From: Brugia malayi
Lineage: Eukaryota; Nematoda; Chromadorea; Rhabditida; Onchocercidae
Direction of reading: 5' to 3'
DNA length: 64,000 nucleotides
Assembly (NCBI RefSeq): GCF_000002995.4
Contig: NW_025062475.1
Span: forward strand, 13,238,687-13,302,686
Within the stretch, counting starts at the first letter, position 1, and each line of letters begins with the position of its first letter. Shown here piece by piece: positions 1-11,506 of the stretch. The position numbers and the translations under genes were made by a program. The notes under the pieces are model-generated. The model was not told where the DNA came from. It made no database searches and saw only the letters and a program-made list of their open reading frames with translations.

Positions 1-1975
1 AACTGTATAGTAATTATCATTAGCTGCATCTGTAGTTTCTCATTGTAAGTGGACAGAAAGTAGTGTGTTGTTTATAAGTTGAATTATCTTCGAGAATTTA
101 CACAAAGATTATCGTTCATCCATAAATAACTGAGCAATTGTTATGAGTTTGAGATGTAAAAGACATATGAACAAAGCTTATACTTTTTTTTTTTTTTTTT
201 TTTTGTGGATAAAGAGATGATATAGACATATAGCAGAGCAATTTGTATAAGAAGGAAATGTTGAAATCTTTGATGTTGAAAATATTATGGTAACATGAGT
301 TCATTAATTCAATAAAATAGATCAGTCGTTGTTAGTGTGAAAATGTTTTTCGAGATTATTGATTTCAAGCAAATGTAACAACACTCTCGTTTATCTATCG
401 TTGAGATTAGAGAGGTGACAATGTGACATTTCCATTCCGCAAATCGATTAATCATTTTTTCATTTTCGAGTCTTCCATGTTTCATCGAGTGTATATCCAT
501 CGGGCCGTGTTAATTCCGTATTGAGTAAGAGATATCAGTTGCTGATAAGCTGTTGAATGTTTGTGGGTTTATTTTTTGTGATAGAGTAAGTTGGCAATGG
601 TGTTTTTTTGGCATTTTGCTCCTCCTATCATTATCATATCATTTTTGCGCATCCTATCAGCATATCATTTTCTGTTTGTTATAGATGAGTTATTTATAAG
701 TATGTGCATACCTTCTGATGAGTTAGTTATTTGTGTGTATCTGTTTATCCAGTAAAGATATTTTGTTATTGTGCAGTGTCCGTCGTTAATTAGTTTGTTT
801 CTTCAATGCTTCACAAAGATTGTAACATTTTATGCATTTGAGAGAAGAATAAAAGAATGAAGGATGATTTAAATGTAAGGATGGTTGTATGTTGTTAGAC
901 AAGTGAAGCCTGAGTGATATTCGGAGAGAGGAGCAAGAGGTACAAATGGTGAAAATGGGTAAGTAGAGTGGTAGTTAAATCACGAGGAAACAGGGTTAAA
1001 GCAGCATTAATTGATCAATCTCGTCTGTCCAGTTAGAAAATCCCGTTAGTCCTGCAAAGCTCAGAGAATATAAGTTTCAGACATGTCTTTAGATTAGAAC
1101 TGATAGGAGCCAGTTGACAACACTGGCTTTTACTCTTAACGCGGTGTATTATAGTTTAATGCAATTATTGTTTACTTTTAGCCACATTTCAGCCATATTT
1201 TCAATAGATTGTGTCGATCGATTTTTTCCAAATTTCAATCCTTTAAATCACATTATCAAAATATACGCAACACTGTTATCATCTCTCTTGTGTTATTTTC
1301 TTGGTAATTAAACAAAATTAAGTAATTTAAAGTGGGGTTTTAGCTATATTTAGCCGTTTATTAGTCTAATGAGATAAGTTCCGATAGTTTCTTTCAACAG
1401 AATGTTTAAAGTTTTTATTATCATATATTGGCTTATCGTCAGTTAGTCGAAAATTAATAATATTATGTCCCTCCTTGTTTACTTATTGTGATTCATATAA
1501 TTGACGTTGGGATTGATTTTTCATTGGCTGTTTCTCGAAAGGATTAAAGGTTTGCGTGTTATACAATCATACACTGGCACTAAAAGAGCAGTGAAATTTA
1601 GTTGTTTGCGTGAATTTAGTTGAATCTGATGTTTTGCTTCCCATTTAATTGCCAAAAGCTACTTTTAAATTTTAGAGTTTTAAAGTTGGGAGATAAACGG
1701 AACTTCACGTAATCTCCGTACTTCGAGGGCTAATTTTGTCGAAATATTTGCCTCAGATAATGATTTGAATAAGTAATTTGAACCATGATATTCTTAAGGC
1801 TTGAAAATGCCATTCTCGGTATCGTGTTTTCTGTATTCAGTGCAGTGTTTTTTCCCTTAGTTCTAATCCATCTTTTGAAAATTCGGGCGAATGACTATTT
1901 TATTACCAATAAAGAACGTCCATCGTCGCATACTATTTCATAATAACTTTGAATTTTTTATTGTACTTTGTAGAG
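1..1975. other. 5' flank of the PIP kinase gene; no gene recognised
   Basis: AT-rich sequence with stop codons in all frames; short reading frames at 116-500 (minus) and 1114-1311 (plus) have no splice context or recognisable similarity. A good 5' splice-site-like sequence follows two ATGs near 945-965, so a short upstream non-coding or alternative first exon of the downstream kinase is possible but unproven. Confidence 0.5.
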
Positions 1976-1978
1976 ATG
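1972..1978 (+). promoter_or_regulatory. Probable trans-splice acceptor and start of the PIP kinase gene
   Basis: A pyrimidine-rich stretch ends in TTTGTAG two bases before the ATG at 1976. Nothing upstream could be a cis donor exon in frame, so this looks like a spliced-leader acceptor giving a 5' UTR of two bases plus the leader. It decides the start codon chosen. Confidence 0.55.
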
Positions 1979-4900
1979 TCTACGAAGAAAAAAACACCAC
2001 GTAAAGGAAAGAAGGGAAAAGGAAAAGTTTTGGTACCAAAATGGAAATTATTTCGAGCCAAGGAACCACTTCTTTCGGTATTCATGTGGGGAGTGAATCA
2101 TTCGGTAAATAGTTCCCATTTTTATTAATAATATTGTGTCGTTTTTATGTTAGCTTTAAATTATTTCAGGCTAAAACAGAAAACATTCAATTTTCATAAT
2201 TGTTGGGGCTTGTTTTGCTTTTCAAATCTTACTTAAAAAACAAGTAATAAATCAAGCACTGTGTAAACAACCATGAACACTGATTGTTTGCATGACGATT
2301 GATTTGTTGATGATTTTATTACAAATAAAATGTTTCATGAAAAACTGGCATATGAAGTTTGAACAGTTAGCACAGAAGCATTGCTTTGAGAAGTATAAGA
2401 GATAATTAGCAAAGCTTTATGACAGTTATGTTACAGATCAGCGAATTACTACATGTTCCACCTCCAGGGTTGCTGATGCCTGATGATTTTAAAGCCTCGA
2501 TTAAAATTAAAATTGACAATCATTTCTTTAACAAGTAAGATCAATTTGTGTATTTCACAAGCGAATTTTCCATCTGAATCTAACTCTAACTAACTTCAGT
2601 CATCTGGATTGTACACTCAGTTTGTGCTGTACATCTTTTTTGTTACCACATTGCGTATCAGACAGTATTAATATAGTTACAAAGCTACAAAAAATTTAGT
2701 ATGATCGTGTCACTGAACAGCTTCATTAAACCCACACGATCAAAATTAGTTGAAAGCAAAAAATTTTTATATTGCATAAGTAATGCAACGTAAGTATCGA
2801 AGTTTCTGTTGTTTTAGAGATAATATGCCAAGCCATTTCAAGATCAAAGATTATTGTCCTAATGTGTTCCGAAATCTTCGAGACCATTTTGGTGTTGATC
2901 AAAATGAATATTTAGTAAGTTTAATCACTTATCATTTCCACCATTATTTATGATTTCTTTTGAGTGATGTTTTATCTTTACAGCGTTCGCTAACATATAG
3001 TGAACCGGAACCAGAACTGGATCAAGTAGACAAAAGTGGCTCACGTTTGTTTGTTTCACACGATAAGAAATTTGTGATAAAATCAATGGATTCGGAAGCA
3101 GTTGCCGAATTGCACTCAGTTCTCAGATCATATCACGAAGTACATTATATTAATAAAATTTTATACTTGGTTTCGCAATAATTATCAGAATTTTGAAGCT
3201 TAAAATCTATCAAGAAAGACTTAGAAGATAATTGATCGTAGAGAACGTTCTTATGAAATTTGGTGAAATTTGACCGAAGGATGTTTAGTTTGAATAGTTT
3301 CAATCCTTATCAAGTGTGCTTTGTATTTTTCGGATGTTGTCTGAAATTTTATACTTGTCATTTCAGTATGTAGTAGAAAAACATGGCAAAACCTTACTTC
3401 CACAGTTTTTGGGTCTATATCGTCTCACTGTTGATGGTAGTGAAACATATTTGATTGTAATGCGCAATATCCTTGGTCGAAAATATGCCGTCCATCGTAA
3501 ATATGATTTGAAGGTATGTTTTGAATCAGTATCAGTATATTTACATATATATTCGAATCAATCCAATGAATTGATTTGAAAAAATTAGGTGGTGTCTAGA
3601 TTCTCTCTCTAGACGGATTGATTCAGTGTGCATTTAACCACTGATAAATGAACGACCTGATTGTGTGCTTCTTATATTGTTGTATAAAACATATTCTATT
3701 GGGGGTTTTGAAATGTAACTGAATTTGTCTGTTTTTTTATTAAGGATGTTTTACAAATTCCTGAAATAAATTGAGTTTCGGACTTTCATTAAATTTTCAT
3801 TTGAGAAATTTGGTAGTATCAGGTGTTGTCAAATATTGTCAGGTACTCTCCGAAATTTCCAGTTGGTCGTGAATTTGTCGACAGCGTCTTAAATTTATTT
3901 CAGAAAACTGAAAAATGAATTCCTAAATACCTGAAGATGCAGTGCACGTGTAGATATATTTTAAGGCAATAAAAGTTTATAGGGTTCAACTGTACAGCGG
4001 CAAGCAACTGATAAGGAAAAAACGAAGGAACTTCCAACACTTAAAGTTAGTTACTGTCATTTTTTCTTTACGGAATTTCTTAAAAACATATAATTTGGTC
4101 CAAGCAAAGATGTATGTGATTTTTTAATTAAGGATAATGATTTCTTGGAAGATAAGTACAAATTAATACTGCCGGCCGATGCGCGTGAAAAATTACTTTC
4201 AATGTTACGTGATGATGCCGAATTCTTAGCAAGAATGCACTTAATGGATTATTCGCTTCTTGTTGGTTAGTTTCTAACTTGAAATTAAAGAAAAACACGA
4301 AAATGTAAAGAGTTATTGTAATTTTTATAGGTAGTTTATAATTTTTATTTTCTTTTTCTGTTTCAGGTATCCATGATATGGACAAGGGTGAGCAAGAGGC
4401 AGCAGGCCAACAACCAGCCGAACCTTCTGAAGGTGAAATTTCAGGTGATGAACTTGTTCCAACGCCACCGGATTCACCGTTGCCATTAACAGGTGCATTT
4501 GCGCCAATCCCATCCGGTGGACCAGATCTTGATGATGAGTTTTATGCAATCCCAAGTAGTCCAGGTGAGTTTTACTCTACACTGTTTGGACATTGAGACT
4601 ATTTGTTTTTCCCACTGTTGAGCCTGGAAAAAGCGGATATGGCATAAAAAAGTAATCGAAAGGCAGGAATTGATGATATTTTAATGCAACTTATCAACTT
4701 TTAATTTCTCTTATAGATCTTAACTGCAACAGATAAATTTTCAGAAAGCGATAAGCGGTTAATATATTTCATTGGCCTTGTGGACATCCTCACTTATTAC
4801 GGAGTTAAAAAGAAAACCGCGTCAGCTGCTAAAGCTGTTAAGTACGGTTTAGATGCGGATAATATATCAACGGTGAAACCTGACCAGGTAGCAAATTTTA

Positions 4901-5235
4901 CGGTCCATCAGATTTTATAAGTGTTTATAGTTTTCTGGGCTTTAATTCGTTACCGATTCCGTAAAACAATTTATCAGATATTTTCTTAATTAATTATCTT
5001 CGTAATACCACTATGTTATCTGGTTGTATACATTTTTACTGTGGAGTTGTTTTGCTTCATTTATCTTAATTCTTAGAATTCAGTTGGTGTTATTTTGCTT
5101 TAAAACTGTTGTTTGGAATTGTTCCTATATAAAGCCTCATTATAGTTTTTTTTTTTGCAGTATGCGCGCCGATTACTTGATTTCGTAAGCAATGCTGTCA
5201 ATTTTAATACGGAATCAGCGGCGGTAACCCGTTAG
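1976..5235 (+). CDS. ppk-2: Phosphatidylinositol 5-phosphate 4-kinase (type II PIP kinase, PIP4K2/PPK-2)
   Basis: Ten exons: 1976-2104, 2437-2534, 2818-2914, 2984-3139, 3367-3513, 3983-4045, 4133-4265, 4367-4564, 4745-4887, 5161-5235. They join in frame to 412 residues, close to vertebrate PIP4K2 (about 406). The family phosphorylates PI5P at position 4 to make PI(4,5)P2. Visible landmarks are NMPSHFK near the N-terminus, the ATP-binding lysine in VIKSM (K141), the catalytic DLKGST (207-212) and MDYSLL (268-273). The C-terminal activation segment reads [10 protein letters not shown], the alanine-containing form of type II enzymes rather than the glutamate form of type I. The exon 8 insert is acidic and proline-rich with TPPDSP, as in the family. 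The nucleotide-contact motif that is TRNVF in mammals reads MRNIL here (192-196). Identity is secure; the ppk-2 symbol rests on orthology to the single worm type II enzyme. Confidence 0.93.
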
Positions 5236-6812
5236 CAGATCAATTCGAATGATGCAATTTTACAGCACTTTTTTTTGAACACATTTCTTCTCACATATTC
5301 GAGATTCTCAAGAAAAAAAAAGAAAAAAAGGAAAATTTTACTGCTTGCTGCCGTTGCAGCAAGCGGTAAAAACAGTGCTATAATGCTTCGCCGTTTCAAG
5401 ATAGCTCGCACTATCGCTTTCATTTGATTAGTAATAGATTTCTAAGGAGTTTTCGGAAAACTATAAGTTTTCAGTAAACTATAGAATTTAGTTTTTATTC
5501 AAAGAGATATAGTATTCTACTTTATTCATTCCTACATATACTGTAATTATATTTATAATTTATTTCTCGATCTCTGACTAGTAATTTTGTCTTTTTTATT
5601 CCGCTCAATAACATCGCTTTGCTTATGCCTGTGAGAGCTGTTTGATTTGATTTGCGTTACATTTCTTTTCAATACATATTACAAACATTGGTGTTTGTGC
5701 ATGCTTACCTGTGATTTCAGTGAATTAAAAAAAATAAAAAAAATAATAAAACAGTGATTAGAAATAAGGAATAATATCATTTTATTTTATATTTCTTACT
5801 CACTCGGCAAAAACTTATCTTTATCTTTATTGGTATCAAAAAGGTAGAATGAGAAAGTTTTAACAATCGTTTTATATACTCTATAAATGCTGTGAAGTTC
5901 ACGTGTGCAGAATATTTACTGTAATTGGTTTTTTTTTTTTTTTTTGCCCAGTAAAAAAGTTTTTCTCGTTCTATAAATTTGACTTAATCTTTTTTTTCCC
6001 ACCATTACAATCTGTTTTCATTTCATTTGGTAGTGTTGATTTATTTTGTACATATTTTTTATTACTTAAGTTTATATTTGTATAAGCTTGCAGCTGTCAT
6101 GTTGTTTTTTGTCAATTTGGTCTATTTTCACGGGCACGTATGTCCATTCTAATTCCATTAGTATTTATCTTTGTATTGTTAACTTTCGATAAAGCATATT
6201 GAAAGTCTAAATTCCAAAAAGAATTCGTTCTTTTCTTGGCGTTTTATACGCCTATTAATTGCTTGGTTTATTTAGTTTTAGTTCAAGTGTTAAAATTATC
6301 ATTGCAAGAGATTAACATAGTTAATAAAATCATAAACTAAGCATCTATTATAAAAATAGAAAAATGTCAATCTTGAGGATGTCTCGGTTATTATGAATCT
6401 GAAATTATCACATTACAAAAACACACCAACAGGTTTATTTGTAGTGTGAAATTCTTGCAAAAATTATTGGTAAAAAAAAAAATCGAAACAGTGATAAAAT
6501 ATGACAAATGACGATTATATTCAACACTTGCGCATATTTAAAACAAAAAGAAAAAAAAAATTAAGTCTAACAAAGACGGATTATAGAACATCCAAATGAT
6601 AAGAAGTCTATATATTTGTGAGTCTTAATCAGTACTTTTTTTTTTTATCTGCTAATATACATAAAAATATGTCTGCATAATTTCATCTATAATAAGTGAT
6701 ATGCGTAAAGAGTAGACGTGTAGCCTCACGTTCAAATTGCACCATAAATTGTTTGCCTTTAAGTTATGGTTTTCCTCATTGTGTGTTTGTAGAGTGCTCA
6801 CGGTGACGATTG
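5236..6812. other. 3' UTR and intergenic stretch between the PIP kinase and kinesin genes
   Basis: Contains the hairpin at 5336-5371, AATAAA-like poly(A) signals around 5740-5760, several poly(T) runs and no convincing reading frame. The kinesin 5' end has a TTTGTAG acceptor near 6786-6792, about 20 bases before its ATG. Confidence 0.6.
5336..5371 (+). other. 15-bp RNA hairpin in the 3' UTR of the PIP kinase gene
   Basis: The arm 5336-5350 pairs with 5357-5371 over 15 positions, with one G-U wobble and a six-base loop (CCGTTG). It lies about 100 bases after the kinase stop codon and is GC-richer than its surroundings, so it is likely transcribed. No terminator role applies in a eukaryote; a binding site or stability element is possible. 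Confidence 0.6.
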
Positions 6813-9800
6813 ATGGAGGTGACAGAAGTAGATAATGTTCGCGTGGTAGTTCGTTGTAGACCTCTGAGCCGTATAGAACTTGAACAAGGCTATCAAAAAA
6901 TTGTAACCGTGGAGAGTGCCAGCAACTCTATTGTCGTCACCAATCCAAACAATGACCAGGTAGCTTCAATTTAAATCAGATGTAGTCTCTATTCACAACC
7001 TATTAAATTGATTAGCCACTTTGGTTGTGAATATGAAATTGTTAAGTTTAATTTTAAATATTGAAAATCAAATAGAAATCATTTTACAACAAGTAATAAA
7101 TTTATTTGAAACATTTCGACAATTTTTTATAGTATATTAAAGCGAGAAATTGGAAATATCATAAATTAGCCTTGAATAATAATTTTTTTTGTTGATAGCA
7201 ATTAAAGCACCTCTCTAGACATTCATTCTAGTTTTTGTTTTTGATATCAGTAATTCAAGGAAAAAAAGTTTTTCTTTTTTTCTTTTTTGTATATGAAGAA
7301 ATTAAATATTTCTTAGGAACCATCTCGTATTTTTACATTCGATGCTGTGTTTGGAGAAGATAGCAATCAGTTTAATGTTTATAACATTGCTGCAAGGCAC
7401 ATTGTTAACAACGTGTTGAAGGGATATAACGGTTAGTACGATTTTGAATTTAATCCTCAGAAATACTAGACCGTTATATTTTTAAGAGGACGATAAAGGT
7501 TGCAACGTTAATATTAATTCATTAAAAGATATGTAATAATTTTATTCAATGTTGAATGGTAATTGTGAGTGAAGATAAAATTTGCGATGTACTTATAGTG
7601 TTTTCGATGAGATTATGAATTAATAAGTAGAAACAGAATAAACATTTTTTTTTTTTTATTTCTAGGAGTAATTTTAGTCCTTTTTTTTATTGCTTCTTGT
7701 TTTCTCATTCTAATTTTATTTAGGTACTATTCTTGCTTATGGACAAACTGGCACTGGAAAGACTTTCACAATGTTGGGAAATAAAAATTGTCCTGGAATA
7801 ATTCCCAATTCATTTGCACATATTTTTGATCATATAGCAAAATGTCAACAAGATAAAACATTCCTTGTTCGAGTTTCTTATTTAGAGATTTACAATGAAG
7901 AGATCCGAGATTTGTTAGCTAAAAATCCGGTGCATGGTCTTGAAATTAAGGTTAGTGTTTTTTTTTTTTTTTTTTTGTTAATCACTTTATTCTGGGTAGT
8001 AAATAAATTAAGTGAATGACTTTTAATTTACTCCTCCTTTTTACTTATTTTTTATTTAATTATAATCGAAATTTATTACTTTGAATTTAGATGTTATTTA
8101 GGAACGACCAGACATTGGTGTTTATGTGAAAGATCTATCAAGCGTCACTGTCTCCGGTGCAGATCATATGGAGCGTATCATGCAATTCGGTAATAATTAC
8201 AGGTATGTTACTATTTTTTCGAAACAACAAAGTAATTTAGAAATTTTGAAATAGACAATTATTCTGTGCAATAGATGTGAACTGAATAGACTTGATGAAG
8301 CTAATATAAATGTTAAAGTAAGTTCAGTTGATTAGAAAGCGTTTTTATTGACTTTTCCGTTATATTTTAGATCAACAGGTGCAACAAAGATGAATGTAGA
8401 CAGTTCACGTTCCCATGCTCTGTTTACAATAACGATTGAATGCAGTGAAAAGATTGGTGATCGTTGTCATATCACACAAGGAAAGCTACAGCTTGTCGAT
8501 TTGGCCGTAAGTTTAAGTTATTTGTATAATTTTGCAATTCAGTGCATTATATCTGGTGATATCAGTAAAATAAACAATATTATGTATTGTACTTTTGAGA
8601 AAACATTTTTGTAATATTTCAGCTTATTGTAGATTTTCATTAGAAAATTCATTAAGTTACGTTTGAATTATAAATACGACTTATTTTCAACATTTTGTTT
8701 TTATTTTCAACGGTAATTGTTTCAACTTTTTGGCCGATATCATGCGACGATCGCAATGATTGTAATTTAGGGTAGTGAGAGACAATCGAAGAGTGGTGCC
8801 AGTGGAAATCGATTAAAAGAAGCGGCTCGTATCAATTTGTCCCTTTCTTCACTTGGTAATGTTATTAGTGCTTTGGTCGACTCGAAGACTGTTCACATTC
8901 CTTATAGAAATTCCAAACTTACGCGATTACTTCAGGATTCGTTAGGTGGTAATTCAAAGACTGTCATGGTAAGTAAATTATTACATAGTCTGATTTTAAT
9001 GACTATGTGCGAAGAACAGTGTTTTTTGTAGAAACGTATTTTAAAAGTTTAAAAATTTAGAAGTCGTACAGTGGAGTAATGTTTTTCTTATTTCAGTTTG
9101 CAAATATTGGTCCTGCTTCCTATAATTACGATGAAACGGTTTCCACATTAAGATATGCAAATCGTGCTAAAAATATTCAAAATGTGGTTCGAATTAATGA
9201 GGATCCAAAAGATGCACTATTAAGGAAATTTCAACTGGAAATTGAGCATCTTAAGCGTATGCTTGAAAAAGGTTCGATAGACATTTTTGGATGAATGTAC
9301 TGAACGCACTTTCTTTTATATTCGTTTTACAAGTTCTTGTTATAAATTATGAAACCTTATGGTACAAAAATTTTTTGATATGAATTAATCATTTATTGTT
9401 TCGCTTGTAGAAGAGTCAAGTGGAAATGAAGATGAGGTGGATGAATCGAGTTGGAATAAAGGTCAGAAACAATCGCGAAATCGTTATAGTGATCGTATTG
9501 AAGAACTGGAAAAGACGATTGAAATTAGGAAAAATGAATTGCAAAAGGAAAAAGGAATAGCTGACGAGGAGCGCGAAACATTGATAGCAGAACTGCATGC
9601 CAAAGAGGTATGTTTATAGGCAGTCGTTTATAGAGTTGCTTTCGATCACATCTCTGTTTCGGATATTTTTCTAAAATTTTGTGTTAATTTAGGAAGAATT
9701 GGCTCAAGCGCATAGAGATCATGATTCATTGATGAATAAACTAAAGCAAATTGAGAAAAAGCTTATTGTTGGTGGTGAAAATATGCTTGAAAAGGCTGAG

Positions 9801-11506
9801 AAACAAGCCCGATTGCTAGAACAAAGTAATGCTGAATTAGAACGTGGACGTGTAAACGAGACGCAGCTGAAGCAAGCATTGGCCGAAAAAAATCAAGAGA
9901 GGTCCGATTTGTTAGAACAGTTGATTAAAAGGATTGATGAAAATGTAGCAGAGAGTTTGAAATTTTTTTTTTCCTAAAATTTTCTTTACTCTATAAGTTT
10001 GTCAATGTTTGAATATTAATTTTAACATGTTGTGCAGAGAATTATGCGTTAAGTTCCCTATATCTTCCTTTTGGTAAAATAATAGAATTTATCCTTTTAT
10101 ACAGAATTGTTTTGTTAGTTATTAGGGGTAAAAAAAGCAAAAGATTTTGCAAGCTTTGAAAAAAAAAACGGTAAAAAAAAGATAATTCTTTCTGTTAAGC
10201 AGTTATATTTATAGGATTGATCTAGAAGAAAAATATAATACCTTAGCAGAAGAAGCACATGGAAAGTCGAAGAAGATAAAAAAAGTTTGGAATATGCTAA
10301 ATGCTGCAAAAAGTGAATTGGCTGATTTACAAATGGAACATCAACGTGAAATGGAAGGTCTTTTGGATTGTGTTCGTCAACTTCGCAGCGAACTTCTTCT
10401 ACAACTGCTCATTATTGGTAAATAGTATATATATATACTAATTAATTCGTATTGAATGAAATTGATTAAGATGGCAAATCTTTTAGCAGGAATAAAGAAA
10501 GCAACGAGTTTTCCTATATTTTGTTCTCATCAAAAAGAATTACATTGTTATGAAATCACCTAAACACAAGAGATCAGTGCGTATAAAGAATTGTGGAATT
10601 GTAAAGTAGCTGCAAATTCTTGCAGATAACTTAATGAACATTAACCTGACATTGCCTTTCTTGTATATAAACTTTTAGAACGTTTCATCTAGTGTTATCA
10701 ATCTGTTATCAGTCTTTTGTTCTTTTCTTGGCTTATTTTCATCGTTTTACTATAGATCATTTGCAATAGTACTATCGATAATGGAACTATTGGATAAATT
10801 TTTTTTTTTTTTTTGCAGAAAACTATATACCACCGGATTTCTTAGAACTCATTGAACGTTATGTTCGATGGAATGAGGAAGTAGGTGATTGGCAATTAAA
10901 ATGCATTGCTTATACTGGAAATAATATGCGAGCACGTAACCCACCACAACAACCACTATACAAGGTTTACACTTTGTTTGATGTTTCAGTAACACTTAGA
11001 CATCGACAATTAAACTAACAAATAGACTAAGGATATGATTACTTACACTATTATGAAATAGTTAAATTTTTCTGCAACTCGAATTATTTCGTCAAAAATA
11101 ATTAAAAAAGATTTCAATGTCTTGCGCTATATATTTTAAAGATAAAATAACAGTTAATTGACTACTGTATTATTTAGGTCTTTTGAATGGATTTTAATAT
11201 TTTCAAGCAATAAGCAGCATTATAGTCTTATAATTAAAGACTACAGTTTTATAATTATATACCTTTAGTTTACACTTATAGCCTCCAAACTCTCAAATGC
11301 TGGATTTGTTCCTCTCCTATCAGGATCAAGTAGCGCATATGCCTTCAAATGATGTGCGCTCTTCAAAGCTACGTGTAAAATCTAGCAAGCGGTATGTTAA
11401 TTTATCTTCCTCAATCGTTTAATTTCTTTTACTTAACATTGTTCGAGTATTTTATTGCAGATTAGAGCTTCTTTTGGAAAGTATACATGAAATTAATTTT
11501 ATTTAA
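6813..11506 (+). CDS. klp-20: Kinesin-II motor subunit, KIF3A/KLP-20 family
   Basis: Thirteen exons: 6813-6959, 7317-7431, 7724-7950, 8102-8202, 8371-8506, 8771-8968, 9097-9271, 9411-9607, 9693-9901, 10215-10417, 10819-10964, 11282-11391, 11461-11506. The product has 669 residues (human KIF3A about 700). The N-terminal motor shows VRVVVRCRP, the P-loop GQTGTGKT (94-101), switch I with SSRSH (208-212) and switch II DLAGSE (240-245). The neck ([11 protein letters not shown]) leads into a long coiled coil with [11 protein letters not shown] and KSKKIKKVW. The tail contains the KIF3A-specific [11 protein letters not shown] and AYTGNNMR, which separates it from KIF3B/KLP-11 and KIF17/OSM-3. Kinesin-II is a heterotrimer that carries intraflagellar transport cargo toward cilium tips; in nematodes this means sensory cilia. 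The donors of exons 7 and 9 (GTTCGA, GTCCGA) are weak. An AATAAA lies at 11646-11651. Confidence 0.95.
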
